Below, piece by piece: positions 1 to 8,407 of a stretch of DNA of 64,000 nt. Below the pieces are notes generated by a model that was given only the letters and a program-made list of their open reading frames with translations, searched no databases and had not been told where the DNA came from. This DNA comes from F23-B02 sp963650165. Lineage in GTDB: Bacteria > Bacillota > Clostridia > Oscillospirales > Oscillospiraceae. Where the stretch lies: the NCBI GenBank assembly GCA_963650165.1, contig CAVJKX010000004.1, positions 66,704-130,703 on the forward strand, in the 5' to 3' direction. The position numbers and the translations under genes are program-made. The stretch's first letter is position 1; each line of letters starts with the position of its first letter.

Positions 1-1103
1 GAGCCCGCAAACTTGTCAAACGGCCACTTGGGCAGCTTGACAACGACATAGTCGAGCGTGGGCTCGAAGCAGGCGCAGGTCTTGCCGGTTATGTCGTTTT
101 TTATCTCGTCGAGCGTATAGCCGAGAGCTATGCGCGTGCTGATCTTTGCAATGGGGTAGCCGGTGGCCTTCGACGCCAGAGCCGAGGAGCGCGAAACGCG
201 GGGGTTTACCTCGATGACGGCGTACTCGAAGCTGTCGGGGTTGAGGGCAAACTGGCAGTTGCAGCCGCCGACGATGCCGATCTCGGATATGATATCCAGC
301 GCAGCCGAGCGCAGCATCTGGTATTCCTTGTCCGCCAGCGTCAGCGCGGGAGCCACGACTATCGAGTCGCCCGTGTGTATGCCGACGGGGTCGAGGTTTT
401 CCATCGAGCAGACGGCAATGACGTTGCCCGCGCCGTCGCGCATGGTCTCAAACTCGATCTCCTTCCAGCCGGAGATACATTTTTCTACGAGTATCTGCGT
501 GATGGGGGACATGTCAAGGCCGCTTTTTGCGATAATGCGCAGCTCGTCCTCGGTTTCCGCAATGCCGCCGCCGCTGCCGCCGAGCGTGAACGCCGGGCGC
601 ACGATAACGGGATAGCCTATCTCTGATGCTATCTTCAGCGCGGTGTCGAGGTCGTCGGCCGTTGCCGAGGGGATGAGCGGCTGTCCCATCTTCTGAAGCG
701 TTTCGCGGAACAGCTCGCGGTCCTCTGCCTTGTCAATGGCGTCTATATCCGTGCCGAGCAGACGCACACCGTATTTTGCGAGCGTTCCGTCGCGGCTGAG
801 CTGCATGGCTATGGTAAGACCCGTCTGACCGCCGAGACCGGCCAGCAGGCTGTCTGGCCGCTCCTTTTCGATTATGCGCGCAACGGTCTGCGCCGTGAGC
901 GGCTCGAGATATATCTCGTCTGCAAGCTGCTTGTCGGTCATTATTGTCGCGGGGTTTGAGTTCACGAGAACGACGTTTATGCCCTCCTCGCGGAGTATGC
1001 GGCAGGCCTGCGCGCCCGCATAGTCGAATTCGGCTGCCTGACCGATGACGATGGGGCCCGAGCCTATGACCAGTACCTTGTGTATGCTCTTGTCCTTAGG
1101 CAT
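1..1103 (-). CDS. carB: Carbamoyl-phosphate synthase large subunit, N-terminal part (cut by window edge)
   Basis: Makes carbamoyl phosphate from bicarbonate, ATP and ammonia delivered by CarA; the product feeds arginine and pyrimidine synthesis. Only the first ~367 residues lie in the window; the frame is open at base 1. The protein starts MPKDKSIHKVLVIGSGPIVI and continues with QAAEFDYAGAQACRILREEG, then the ATP-grasp region with the glycine-rich GGSGGG loop and the EVNPRVSRSSALASKATGYP segment, all typical of the carboxyphosphate half. The ATG at 1101-1103 lies inside the 3' end of carA, an 8-base overlap. The full family length is about 1,060 residues, so roughly 690 are off the left edge. 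Family assignment is near certain; downstream integrity cannot be judged. Confidence 0.96.
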   Translation of the reverse strand, partial: MPKDKSIHKVLVIGSGPIVIGQAAEFDYAGAQACRILREEGINVVLVNSNPATIMTDKQLADEIYLEPLTAQTVARIIEKERPDSLLAGLGGQTGLTIAMQLSRDGTLAKYGVRLLGTDIDAIDKAEDRELFRETLQKMGQPLIPSATADDLDTALKIASEIGYPVIVRPAFTLGGSGGGIAETEDELRIIAKSGLDMSPITQILVEKCISGWKEIEFETMRDGAGNVIAVCSMENLDPVGIHTGDSIVVAPALTLADKEYQMLRSAALDIISEIGIVGGCNCQFALNPDSFEYAVIEVNPRVSRSSALASKATGYPIAKISTRIALGYTLDEIKNDITGKTCACFEPTLDYVVVKLPKWPFDKFAG

Positions 1104-2166
1104 CCTGCGCACCTCCCATCATGGCCGTGAAGCGGTCGAAAAGAAATTCCGTGTCCTTGGGGCCGGAGCAGGCCTCGGGATGGAACTGCACGGTAAAGCA
1201 GTTCATGCCGGGGTATTCCAGGCCCTCGCAGCTTCCGTCGTTTGCGTTTGAGAATATCTCGCGCGCCGTGCCGCGCAGGCTTTCGCTCACGACGGCATAG
1301 CCGTGGTTCTGGCTGCTGATATACGTTCTGCCGCTGTCGGGCGCATGTACCGGCTGATTGCCGCCGCGGTGGCCGTACTTGAGCTTTACCGTTTTGCCGC
1401 CCATGGCAAGCGCCGTGAGCTGATGCCCCAGGCATATGCCGAACACGGGCATTTTGCCGATAAGCTTCTTGAGCTGTGCAATGCAGAATATGTTCTCCTC
1501 GGGGTCGCCGGGGCCGTTTGAGAGCATGAGCCCGTCGTGCCCGCCGGCAAGTATCTCCGAGGCCTCGGCGGTGCAGGGGTATACCGTCACCTCGCAGCCG
1601 CGCTTACTGAGGCAGCGGATGATATTCTTTTTCGCACCGTAGTCTATGAGCGCGACCGAAAAGAGCTTTTCGCCCGCTGCCGGAACGGTGTATTTTTCCT
1701 TGCAGCTAACCTTTTCGACGACTCCCGTGACGGCGTATGCGTTTATACCGTCAAGGCTCGACGGCACGGCGGAGCATATGCTCGCGTTGACGACGCCGTT
1801 TTCGCGTATGAGCCTTGTTATCTCGCGCGTATCCACTCCGCAGATGCCTGGGATGCCGTTATCCTTCAAAAACTTATCCAGCTCATACTCGCTGCGGAAG
1901 TTCGACGGCGTATCGCACAGCTCGCGCACGACATAGCCCTTCGCGGCGGGAGCACCCTCAAAATCTTCGGGAATAACGCCGTAATTGCCGATGAGAGGGA
2001 AGGTCTGCATTATTATCTGTCCTGCATAGCTCGGATCGGTGAGCGTTTCAAGATAGCCGACCATGCCCGTTGTAAATACCAGCTCGCCGGTGCTGTCTCC
2101 TGCCGCGCCTATGCGCCGGCCCTCGTAGACCTCGCCGCTGCCGAGCACCAAATATGCTTTTTCCAT
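1096..2166 (-). CDS. carA: Carbamoyl-phosphate synthase small (glutaminase) subunit
   Basis: Class I glutamine amidotransferase subunit (356 aa) that hydrolyses glutamine and channels ammonia to CarB. The N-terminal half has the CPSase small-chain fold (MEKAYLVLGSGEVYEGRRIG, FTTGMVGYLETLTDPSYAGQ). The C-terminal half has the nucleophile-elbow cysteine in GICLGHQL and the catalytic His-Pro-Glu in FHPEACSGP. It lies 9 bases after argF and overlaps carB by 8 bases, so it is cotranscribed and probably translationally coupled to carB. Position next to argF suggests this copy serves arginine synthesis; whether a separate pyrimidine copy exists cannot be told from the window. Confidence 0.96.
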   Translation of the reverse strand: MEKAYLVLGSGEVYEGRRIGAAGDSTGELVFTTGMVGYLETLTDPSYAGQIIMQTFPLIGNYGVIPEDFEGAPAAKGYVVRELCDTPSNFRSEYELDKFLKDNGIPGICGVDTREITRLIRENGVVNASICSAVPSSLDGINAYAVTGVVEKVSCKEKYTVPAAGEKLFSVALIDYGAKKNIIRCLSKRGCEVTVYPCTAEASEILAGGHDGLMLSNGPGDPEENIFCIAQLKKLIGKMPVFGICLGHQLTALAMGGKTVKLKYGHRGGNQPVHAPDSGRTYISSQNHGYAVVSESLRGTAREIFSNANDGSCEGLEYPGMNCFTVQFHPEACSGPKDTEFLFDRFTAMMGGAQDA

Positions 2167-2175
2167 AGCGCCCCT

Positions 2176-3165
2176 TTATACCAACGTCGCCGCAATAACG
2201 GCCTTTATCGTGTGCATCCTGTTTTCGGCCTCGTCAAAGACGATCGACTGCGGCCCCTCGAATACGCCGTGGGTGACCTCCATGCAGTCGAGGCCGAACT
2301 TCTTCTGTATCTCGCGGCCGGTCTCGGTCTCGAGATCGTGGAATGCCGGCAGGCAGTGCATGAAACGGCACTGTGCGCCCGCGTTTTCCATGAGCTTTTC
2401 GTTCACCTGATAGGGCAGAAGCTTTGCGATCCTGTCCGCCCAGACCTCCTCGGGCTCGCCCATGGACACCCAGACGTCGGTGTAGATAACGTCGGCGCCC
2501 TTCGTCGCGCTCATGGGATCGCTGTCAAACTCCAGAACGGCGCCGGTCTCGGCGGCAATGGCTTTACACTGCTCTACGAGCGCGGGATCCTGGAAATAGC
2601 CCTCGGGAGCACAGGTGACAAGATGCATGCCCATCTTTGCGCAGCCGACCATCAGGGAGTTGCCCATGTTGTAGCGCGCATCGCCCATGTATACGAACTT
2701 GATGCCCTCAAGCTTTCCGAAATGCTCGCGTATGGTAAGGAAATCGGCGAGTATCTGCGTGGGGTGGAACTCGTTTGTCAGTCCGTTCCACACCGGCACG
2801 CCCGCGTACTTTGCCAGCGCCTCGACGCGCTCCTGACCGTAGCCGCGGTACTCGATGCCGTCGAACATGCGCCCGAGCACGCGCGCGGTGTCTGCAATGG
2901 ACTCCTTCTTGCCGATCTGCGACGACTTTGGGTCGAGGTAAACCGGATGTATGCCGAGATCGGCGGCGGCCACCTCAAACGAGCAGCGCGTCCTCGTTGA
3001 CGTTTTCTCGAAGATCAGCGCGATGTTTTTGCCCTCGCAGATCCTGTGCGGCACCCCTGCCTTTTTTTCGGCCTTGAGCTTTGCCGCGTATGTGAGAAGC
3101 CAGTCGATCTCGGCGGGAGTGAAATCGAGCAGCTTCAGAAAATTCTTGTGATAAAACGGATTCAT
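2176..3165 (-). CDS. argF: Ornithine carbamoyltransferase
   Basis: Transfers the carbamoyl group to ornithine to give citrulline; cytoplasmic trimer. The 329-aa product has the carbamoyl-phosphate site STRTRCSFE, the ornithine/HCLP motif in HCLPAFHD and the SMGEPEE stretch of the 240s loop. The start at 3165 (MNPFYHKNFLKLLDFTPAEI) is preceded on the minus strand by GGAGGG at usual spacing. An in-frame start about 50 codons upstream would run into the ABC ATPase gene and gives non-conserved sequence, so it was rejected. The gene lies 19 bases after the ABC ATPase and directly before carA. argF versus argI naming is arbitrary. Confidence 0.95.
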   Translation of the reverse strand: MNPFYHKNFLKLLDFTPAEIDWLLTYAAKLKAEKKAGVPHRICEGKNIALIFEKTSTRTRCSFEVAAADLGIHPVYLDPKSSQIGKKESIADTARVLGRMFDGIEYRGYGQERVEALAKYAGVPVWNGLTNEFHPTQILADFLTIREHFGKLEGIKFVYMGDARYNMGNSLMVGCAKMGMHLVTCAPEGYFQDPALVEQCKAIAAETGAVLEFDSDPMSATKGADVIYTDVWVSMGEPEEVWADRIAKLLPYQVNEKLMENAGAQCRFMHCLPAFHDLETETGREIQKKFGLDCMEVTHGVFEGPQSIVFDEAENRMHTIKAVIAATLV

Positions 3166-3184
3166 ATTGCCCTCCCTATAAAAA

Positions 3185-3907
3185 TTACAAAACCTTTGCC
3201 AAAAACGAGCGCAGACGCTCGCACTTGGGTGCGCCGAATATCTCGTCGGGCGTACCCTCTTCGGCGATAACTCCGCCGTCAAGAAACAGTACGCGGTTTG
3301 ATACCTCGCGCGCAAAGCCCATCTCGTGGGTAACGACGACCATCGTCATGCCGCTCACCGCAAGCTCCTTCATAACGTCGAGCACCTCGCCGACCATTTC
3401 GGGGTCAAGCGCCGAGGTGGGCTCGTCAAAGAGCATGACGTCCGGCTCCATGCACAGGGCGCGCACTATCGCAACGCGCTGCTTCTGGCCTCCGGAGAGC
3501 TGATTGGGCCATGCGTCGGCGCGGTCGGCAAGCCCTATGCGCGCCAGCAGCTCCATGGCCTTTTTCTCGGCCTGCTCCTTCGTTGCCTTTTTGAGCATTA
3601 TCGGGGCGCAGGTGAGATTGTCAAGCACCGTCATGTGCGGGAAGAGGTTGAACTGCTGGAACACCATGCCCATCTTCTGACGGTGCTTGTTGAGAGCGAT
3701 GCTTTTATCCGTGAGCTCGCAGCCTTCGAAGAGAATGCTGCCGGAGCTCGGCTTTTCAAGAAGATTGAGGCAGCGCAGAAACGTCGATTTGCCGGAGCCG
3801 GACGGGCCTATGATGCATATGACGTCGCCCTTTTCTATCTCGAGGTTTATGCCGTTTAAAACCTGCATGCCGTTAAAGGACTTGCACAGATCAGTGACGC
3901 GTATCAT
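3185..3907 (-). CDS. Polar amino-acid ABC transporter ATP-binding protein
   Basis: Energy-coupling subunit (240 aa) of a GlnQ/ArtP-class amino-acid importer. Visible motifs: Walker A GPSGSGKST, Q-loop in MGMVFQQFNLFPHM, ABC signature LSGGQKQRVAIVRAL, Walker B LFDEPTSALDPE and the switch histidine in VVVTHEMG. It overlaps the permease gene by 17 bases and is followed after 19 bases by argF. Being sandwiched between argH and argF suggests that the substrate is arginine, ornithine, citrulline or a close relative. That is inference from context; sequence alone supports only polar amino acids. Confidence 0.93.
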   Translation of the reverse strand: MIRVTDLCKSFNGMQVLNGINLEIEKGDVICIIGPSGSGKSTFLRCLNLLEKPSSGSILFEGCELTDKSIALNKHRQKMGMVFQQFNLFPHMTVLDNLTCAPIMLKKATKEQAEKKAMELLARIGLADRADAWPNQLSGGQKQRVAIVRALCMEPDVMLFDEPTSALDPEMVGEVLDVMKELAVSGMTMVVVTHEMGFAREVSNRVLFLDGGVIAEEGTPDEIFGAPKCERLRSFLAKVL

Positions 3908-4589
3908 TCTTCGACAGCCTCCTTTCGACCCTGCCCAGAAGCTTCGAGAGAAGCAGGACGAGCAGGAAATAGGTGAGCGCTACGATCAGCAGGGGATTTA
4001 CCGCGTCATAGGTGTTGTTCCTGACGAGGTTTCCCGCACGCGTGAGGTCGACGACCGCAACATAGCCGGCAACGGCGGTCTCCTTGAGCAGAGCTATGAG
4101 CTCGTTGCCGATGGCGGGCAGGATATAGCGTATTGCCTGGGGAAAGATAATCTTGCGCGTTGCCTGAAGCCTCGACATGCCGAGGCTCCGTCCGGCCTCC
4201 ATCTGACCGACGTCAACAGCGTTTATGCCGCTTCGTATGAGCTCGGCCATATATGCGCCGGAGTTGATGCCGAAGGTCAGGATGCCGACGGTGATGCCGT
4301 CAGCCTTCGTGAGGATGATGAAAAAGAAGATAAGCAGCAGAACGACGACGGGAACGCCGCGGATAACCGTGACGTAAACGTCGCACAGCCATGCCAGGGG
4401 CTTGAGCGCCCCGACATCCTCAGAACAGTATTTGATCACCGCTATAAGCATGCCGATAACGACGCCTATGAGCAGTGCTCCGAGCGTGATGACGATGGTG
4501 TTGCCGAAGCCCTCGAGCATCAGCTTCCAATAGTTTGTATCGATAAATGTTTCGCGCAGCTTTGCAAGCCACTCGGTGAAGAAAAGCAT
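3891..4589 (-). CDS. Polar amino-acid ABC transporter permease
   Basis: Integral membrane subunit (232 aa) of the same importer, HisM/GlnP family. It has several hydrophobic helices and the EAA cytoplasmic loop (AGRSLGMSRLQATRKIIFPQ) that docks the ATPase. I place the start at 4589 (MLFFTEWLAKL) because GGAGG lies 7 bases upstream (4597-4601). An upstream in-frame ATG at 4619 adds ten residues without a good ribosome binding site. The gene follows the binding-protein gene after about 100 bases holding two hairpins and overlaps the ATPase gene by 17 bases. Confidence 0.92.
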   Translation of the reverse strand: MLFFTEWLAKLRETFIDTNYWKLMLEGFGNTIVITLGALLIGVVIGMLIAVIKYCSEDVGALKPLAWLCDVYVTVIRGVPVVVLLLIFFFIILTKADGITVGILTFGINSGAYMAELIRSGINAVDVGQMEAGRSLGMSRLQATRKIIFPQAIRYILPAIGNELIALLKETAVAGYVAVVDLTRAGNLVRNNTYDAVNPLLIVALTYFLLVLLLSKLLGRVERRLSKNDTRH

Positions 4590-4619
4590 GTATACGCCTC
4601 CGCTTGCTGTAGTTTTCAA

Positions 4620-4667
4620 AGCGTGTTTATTTTACACGCTAAGGGTCAGAAGCCGTGCTTCTGACCC
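4620..4667 (-). terminator. Tandem hairpins between binding-protein and permease genes
   Basis: Two perfect inverted repeats follow the binding-protein stop codon. The first in transcript order has 10-bp arms (4643-4652 and 4658-4667) with a 5-base loop; the second has 7-bp arms (4620-4626 and 4634-4640) with a 7-base loop. Neither is followed by a strong U run, so complete termination is unlikely. Such structures between binding-protein and permease genes usually stabilise the upstream mRNA or cause partial termination, giving excess binding protein. That function is inferred. Confidence 0.6.
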
Positions 4668-4693
4668 CGTAAGCCTGTGTTTTGTATTTGGTT

Positions 4694-5503
4694 TTACGAA
4701 TTTGCGGGGGAGGTGTACGGTGCGTCATACTTCTCGAAGATGGAAGCGATCGTGCCGTCGGATACGAGCTCGGACAGAATGGAGTTTATCTCTTCGACGA
4801 GATCCTCGCTGCCGAAGCTGAATGCAAATGCGTAGGGCTCGGTGGTCATTGCCTCGTCGAGAATGACGAGCTTGCTGCCGCCGGCCGCGTTGTAGACCTT
4901 GACCATGTCGGCCGCCGTGAGGTCATCGATGACCCATGCATCGACCTTGCCGCTGGTGAGCGCGGTCTGCGCGTCGCTGTTGGCCGCAAAGGAGCTCACG
5001 TCATAGCCGTTTTCCATGCAGAAGCTCTCAGCGGTGGTGCCGGTCTGAACGGAGATCTTCTTGCCCTCAAGGTCAGCCTTGCAGGTGATGTCGCTGCCCT
5101 CGGTGACTACGATGGCCTGCGCCGCGAGGCAGTAGGGATCGGTGAAGAGAACGTTCTTCTGGCGCTTCTCGGTGATCGAGATGCCGGACACGCCGACGTC
5201 ATACTTGCCGGCCTGAACGCCGGGGAGGACGGAGTCGAAGTCCATCTGGTTGATCTCGAGCTCGACGCCAAGCTTTTCGCAGATCAGATTGAGTATCTCG
5301 ATCTCGATGCCGTCAACGCTGCCGTCATCGGAGAGAGACTCGAACGGGGGAAAGTCGGGGCTGGTGGCTATGGTGAGCTTGCCTGCCGCCTTGACCTTTT
5401 CAAGCGCCGACTCGCTGTCGCTGCTGCTGCCGTCGCTGCCGCAGCCTGCGAACAGGGCGCATATCATCAATACGGATAAGATAAGAGCAATTGTCTTTTT
5501 CAT
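4694..5503 (-). CDS. Amino-acid ABC transporter substrate-binding lipoprotein
   Basis: Extracytoplasmic solute-binding protein, family 3 (269 aa), expected to be lipid-anchored and to deliver an amino acid to the adjacent permease. The N-terminus is a lipoprotein signal (MKKTIALILSVLMICALFAG then Cys). The family body is clear: LTIATSPDFPPFES, GIEIEILNLIC, LPGVQAGKYDVGVSGISITEKR, and a late KVDAWVIDDLTA. The ATG at 5503 overlaps the argH TGA as ATGA, which decides the start and implies translational coupling to argH. Context favours arginine or a urea-cycle amino acid as ligand, but specificity was not derived from binding-site residues. Confidence 0.92.
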   Translation of the reverse strand: MKKTIALILSVLMICALFAGCGSDGSSSDSESALEKVKAAGKLTIATSPDFPPFESLSDDGSVDGIEIEILNLICEKLGVELEINQMDFDSVLPGVQAGKYDVGVSGISITEKRQKNVLFTDPYCLAAQAIVVTEGSDITCKADLEGKKISVQTGTTAESFCMENGYDVSSFAANSDAQTALTSGKVDAWVIDDLTAADMVKVYNAAGGSKLVILDEAMTTEPYAFAFSFGSEDLVEEINSILSELVSDGTIASIFEKYDAPYTSPANS

Positions 5504-6882
5504 GCTTCCGTGCATCCTTTCAAAACATTCTTCACATAGTTTATCTGCTCCCGAAGCTTTGCCGGACCGCCGTCGCTCGTGCGCCTTTTCACGCACTCGA
5601 CGAGGTCTATGGCCCCGTACACGTCCTGATCGAACAGGTCGCTGTACTTTTTGTAGCTTTCAATGGGCAGCTCCTCAAGAACCGTTCCCGCCTTTATGCA
5701 GTCGCCGACTATAGAGCCGACGATCTTATATGCGCTGCGGAAGGGGAGACCCTTTACGACGAGATAGTCCGCAAGGTCGGTCGCGTTTATGAAGCCCTTC
5801 TGCGCGGCCTTGAGCATCACGTCGGGCTTTGCGGTCATGGTCTTTATCATGCCGGTCATTACCGGCAGACACATCGAAACTGTGTCGCAGGCGTCGAACA
5901 CGCCCTCCTTGTCCTCCTGCATATCCTTGTTGTATGCCATCGGAAGGCCCTTGAGCACGGTCAGCATACCGATAAGGTCGCCGTAAACGCGTCCGGTTTT
6001 TCCGCGGATGAGCTCCGCCATGTCGGAGTTTTTCTTCTGCGGCATGATCGAGGAGCCGGTAGTGTAGGCGTCGGAGAGCTCGACAAAGCCGAACTCCCAG
6101 CTCGTCCAGAGTATGAGCTCCTCGGACAGACGCGACAGATGCATCATGAGTATCGACAGCGCGGCGAGAAGCTCGGCGCAGAAATCGCGGTCGGAAACAC
6201 CGTCGAGCGAGTTCATGCATATGCCGTCGAAGCCGAGAGCCTTTGCCTCGGAGCGCCTGTCGGTGGGATAGGTCGTTCCGGCGAGGGCGCAGCAGCCGAT
6301 GGGACTCTGATTCATGCGCCTTCTGCAGTCGGAAAGCCTGTCAAGATCGCGCAGCAGCATCATGGCGTAGGCCATCAGATGATGCCCGAAGGTTATCGGC
6401 TGCGCTCTCTGCAGATGGGTGTAGCCCGGCATTATCGCGTCGCCGTATTCCTCGGCTCTGCCGCACAGAGCTTCGATGAGCGTTTTTATCTGCTGCGATA
6501 TGCCCTCGCACTGCCCGCGCAGGTACATTCTCAGGTCAAGCGCGACCTGGTCGTTCCTGCTGCGCGCCGTATGCAGCTTTTTTCCCGTGTCGCCGAGCCG
6601 CTCCGTGAGCACCTGCTCGACGAACATGTGTATATCCTCGCATGTGAGGTCAAATTGCAGCCTGCCGGAGTCAAGATCGTCCAGTATACCCTGAAGCCCG
6701 TCTATAAGCGCCTCGGCGTCATCGCTGCCTATTATGCCGGCAGCGCCGAGCATGGCGGCATGAGCCATGCTGCCGGTGATATCCTGTTTGTACATCCGGC
6801 AGTCAAAGGGGATGGACGAATTGAAATCGTCTGCCAGACTGTCGGTGCTGCCGTCCGTGCGTCCGGCCCAAAGCTTAGCCAT
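5500..6882 (-). CDS. argH: Argininosuccinate lyase
   Basis: Splits argininosuccinate into arginine and fumarate, the last step of arginine synthesis; cytoplasmic tetramer of the fumarase/aspartase superfamily. The 460-aa product begins MAKLWAGRTDGSTDSLADDF and contains TARSRNDQVALDLRMYLR, the HLQRAQPITFGHH segment and the superfamily signature GSSIMPQKKNSD. Length is normal. It lies 47 bases downstream of argG and its stop codon overlaps the start of the binding-protein gene. Confidence 0.97.
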   Translation of the reverse strand: MAKLWAGRTDGSTDSLADDFNSSIPFDCRMYKQDITGSMAHAAMLGAAGIIGSDDAEALIDGLQGILDDLDSGRLQFDLTCEDIHMFVEQVLTERLGDTGKKLHTARSRNDQVALDLRMYLRGQCEGISQQIKTLIEALCGRAEEYGDAIMPGYTHLQRAQPITFGHHLMAYAMMLLRDLDRLSDCRRRMNQSPIGCCALAGTTYPTDRRSEAKALGFDGICMNSLDGVSDRDFCAELLAALSILMMHLSRLSEELILWTSWEFGFVELSDAYTTGSSIMPQKKNSDMAELIRGKTGRVYGDLIGMLTVLKGLPMAYNKDMQEDKEGVFDACDTVSMCLPVMTGMIKTMTAKPDVMLKAAQKGFINATDLADYLVVKGLPFRSAYKIVGSIVGDCIKAGTVLEELPIESYKKYSDLFDQDVYGAIDLVECVKRRTSDGGPAKLREQINYVKNVLKGCTEA

Positions 6883-6929
6883 GCTCTGTCACTTCCTTGT
6901 TGTTTTCTGAGTTGTGCGCCGCAGGAGCA

Positions 6930-8150
6930 TCAGAGCTTGCCCTGCTCGCGGAGTGCCTCGACCTTGGTCGGCAGACCCCAGAGGTTAATGAAGCCTGCTG
7001 CCTGAGCCTGATCGTAGTCGCTCTCGCCGAAGGTGACGAGCTGCTCGCTGTACAGGGAGTAGGGGCTGGTGGTTCCGGCGGGGATGATGTTGCCCTTGTA
7101 GAGCTTGAGCTTTACAGAGCCCGTGACGTACTTGTTCGACTCGTTTGCAAAGGCGACGAGCGCATCGGTAAGAGCGGAGTACCACTTGCCGTTGTATATC
7201 TGATCTGCCATGACGACGGCGAGCTTTTTCTTCTCGTGCAGGGTGTCCTTGTCGACGGTCAGCATCTCGAGCTGCTCATGAGCAAAGTAGAGGATCGTGC
7301 CGCCCGGTGTTTCGTATACGCCGCGGTCCTTCATGCCGACAAGGCGGTTCTCGACGATGTCGATGATGCCGATGCCGTTTGCGCCGCCCAGGGCGTTGAG
7401 CTTTTCGATGATCTTGCTGGCCTTCATCTTCTCACCGTCGACCGCGACGGGAGCGCCCGCTTCAAAGTCGATGGTGACATAGGTGGGAGCGTCGGGAGCC
7501 TGCATCGGGGAAACGCCCATTTCAAGGAAGCCGGGCTTGTCGTAATCGGGCTCGTTTGCCGGATCCTCAAGGTCAAGACCCTCATGGCTCAGGTGCCACA
7601 GGTTCTTATCCTTGGAGTAGTTGGTCTCGCGGCTGATCTTCAGAGGAACGTTGTGAGCCTCGGCGTAGTCGATCTCCTCGTCCCTGGACTTTATATCCCA
7701 CTCACGCCACGGAGCGATGATCTTCATGTCGGGAGCAAAACGCTTGATGGCGAGCTCGAAACGGACCTGGTCGTTGCCCTTGCCGGTAGCGCCGTGTGCA
7801 ATTGCGTCCGCGCCCTCGGCGATGGCGATCTCGGCCAGCTTCTTGCCGATAACGGGACGTGCAAATGCCGTACCGAGCAGGTAGGTCTCATACTTTGCGT
7901 CCATCTTCATTGCGGGGACGATGACGTCATCGACCATCTCGTCAACGAGATCGGCGACGATGAGCTTGCTTGCACCGGTCTTTATTGCCTTTTCCTCAAG
8001 ACCCTCAAGCTCGTCGGCCTGACCGACGTTGCCGGCGACCGCAATAATTTCGGGATTGTTGTAGTTTTCCTTCAGCCAGGGGATGATGATGGAAGTATCA
8101 AGACCGCCGGAATATGCCAATACGACTTTTTTTATATCCTGTTTATTCAT
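6930..8150 (-). CDS. argG: Argininosuccinate synthase
   Basis: ATP-dependent condensation of citrulline with aspartate; first gene of the leftward arginine operon. The PP-loop VVLAYSGGLDTSIIIPWLKE sits at the N-terminus, followed by AHGATGKGNDQVRFELAIK and IIAPWREWDIKSRDEEI, as in the family; 406 aa is standard. The start at 8150 (MNKQDIKK) has GGAGG 10 bases upstream (8161-8165). A longer in-frame form beginning at 8192 would overlap the promoter -10 box and is unlikely. Confidence 0.97.
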   Translation of the reverse strand: MNKQDIKKVVLAYSGGLDTSIIIPWLKENYNNPEIIAVAGNVGQADELEGLEEKAIKTGASKLIVADLVDEMVDDVIVPAMKMDAKYETYLLGTAFARPVIGKKLAEIAIAEGADAIAHGATGKGNDQVRFELAIKRFAPDMKIIAPWREWDIKSRDEEIDYAEAHNVPLKISRETNYSKDKNLWHLSHEGLDLEDPANEPDYDKPGFLEMGVSPMQAPDAPTYVTIDFEAGAPVAVDGEKMKASKIIEKLNALGGANGIGIIDIVENRLVGMKDRGVYETPGGTILYFAHEQLEMLTVDKDTLHEKKKLAVVMADQIYNGKWYSALTDALVAFANESNKYVTGSVKLKLYKGNIIPAGTTSPYSLYSEQLVTFGESDYDQAQAAGFINLWGLPTKVEALREQGKL

Positions 8151-8166
8151 TGCACAAGTGCCTCCT

Positions 8167-8211
8167 TGAATATTTATGCACTTATTATACATCCGGATGC
8201 ATGAAAGTCAA
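8167..8211 (-). promoter_or_regulatory. Sigma-A promoter and ArgR-type box of the arginine operon
   Basis: On the minus strand the -35 TTGACT (8206-8211) is 16 bases from a perfect -10 TATAAT (8184-8189). Directly downstream, 8167-8180 reads TGCATAAATATTCA on the minus strand, matching the known arginine-repressor half-sites TGAAT-4-ATTCA with one mismatch. It lies at the expected transcription start, where a bound repressor would block initiation. A perfect 10-bp palindrome (8190-8199) fills part of the spacer. Regulation by an ArgR/AhrC protein is inference; its gene is not in the window. Confidence 0.8.
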
Positions 8212-8334
8212 GCTTTTTCCGCGTATATATTCATAATTATTAAATCTGACATATCAGTGCCCGCTCCGCTGCCGCCGTTTGTAGAATACGCACATCAAAT
8301 ACCCCAAAGAGCTTTGAAAGTTTACAAAATGCGG

Positions 8335-8363
8335 TGGAAATACGGCGGAGAAGATGGTATAAT
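8335..8363 (+). promoter_or_regulatory. Promoter of the small lipoprotein gene
   Basis: TGGAAA (8335-8340), 17-base spacer, perfect TATAAT (8358-8363), about 45 bases ahead of the ATG at 8408. The -35 is only a 4/6 match. A good AAAGGAG ribosome binding site follows at 8394-8400. The remaining bases between 8212 and 8335 are AT-rich, with nothing else recognised. Confidence 0.55.
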
Positions 8364-8407
8364 CATGCCGTAAATGCAAATCAGATAATGAATAAAGGAG
8401 CATAATT

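Noticed and set aside
1537..3000. 487-codon open frame on the plus strand
   Set aside because: Runs antisense across carA and argF without family features; product is low-complexity in His/Arg/Ala.
5491..7005. 504-codon open frame on the plus strand
   Set aside because: Antisense to argH, which has all its signatures; no ribosome binding site and no recognisable domain.
8225..8240. Possible second arginine box upstream of the argG promoter
   Set aside because: Only one half-site (TGAAT on the minus strand) matches; the other half is unrelated, so it was not called.
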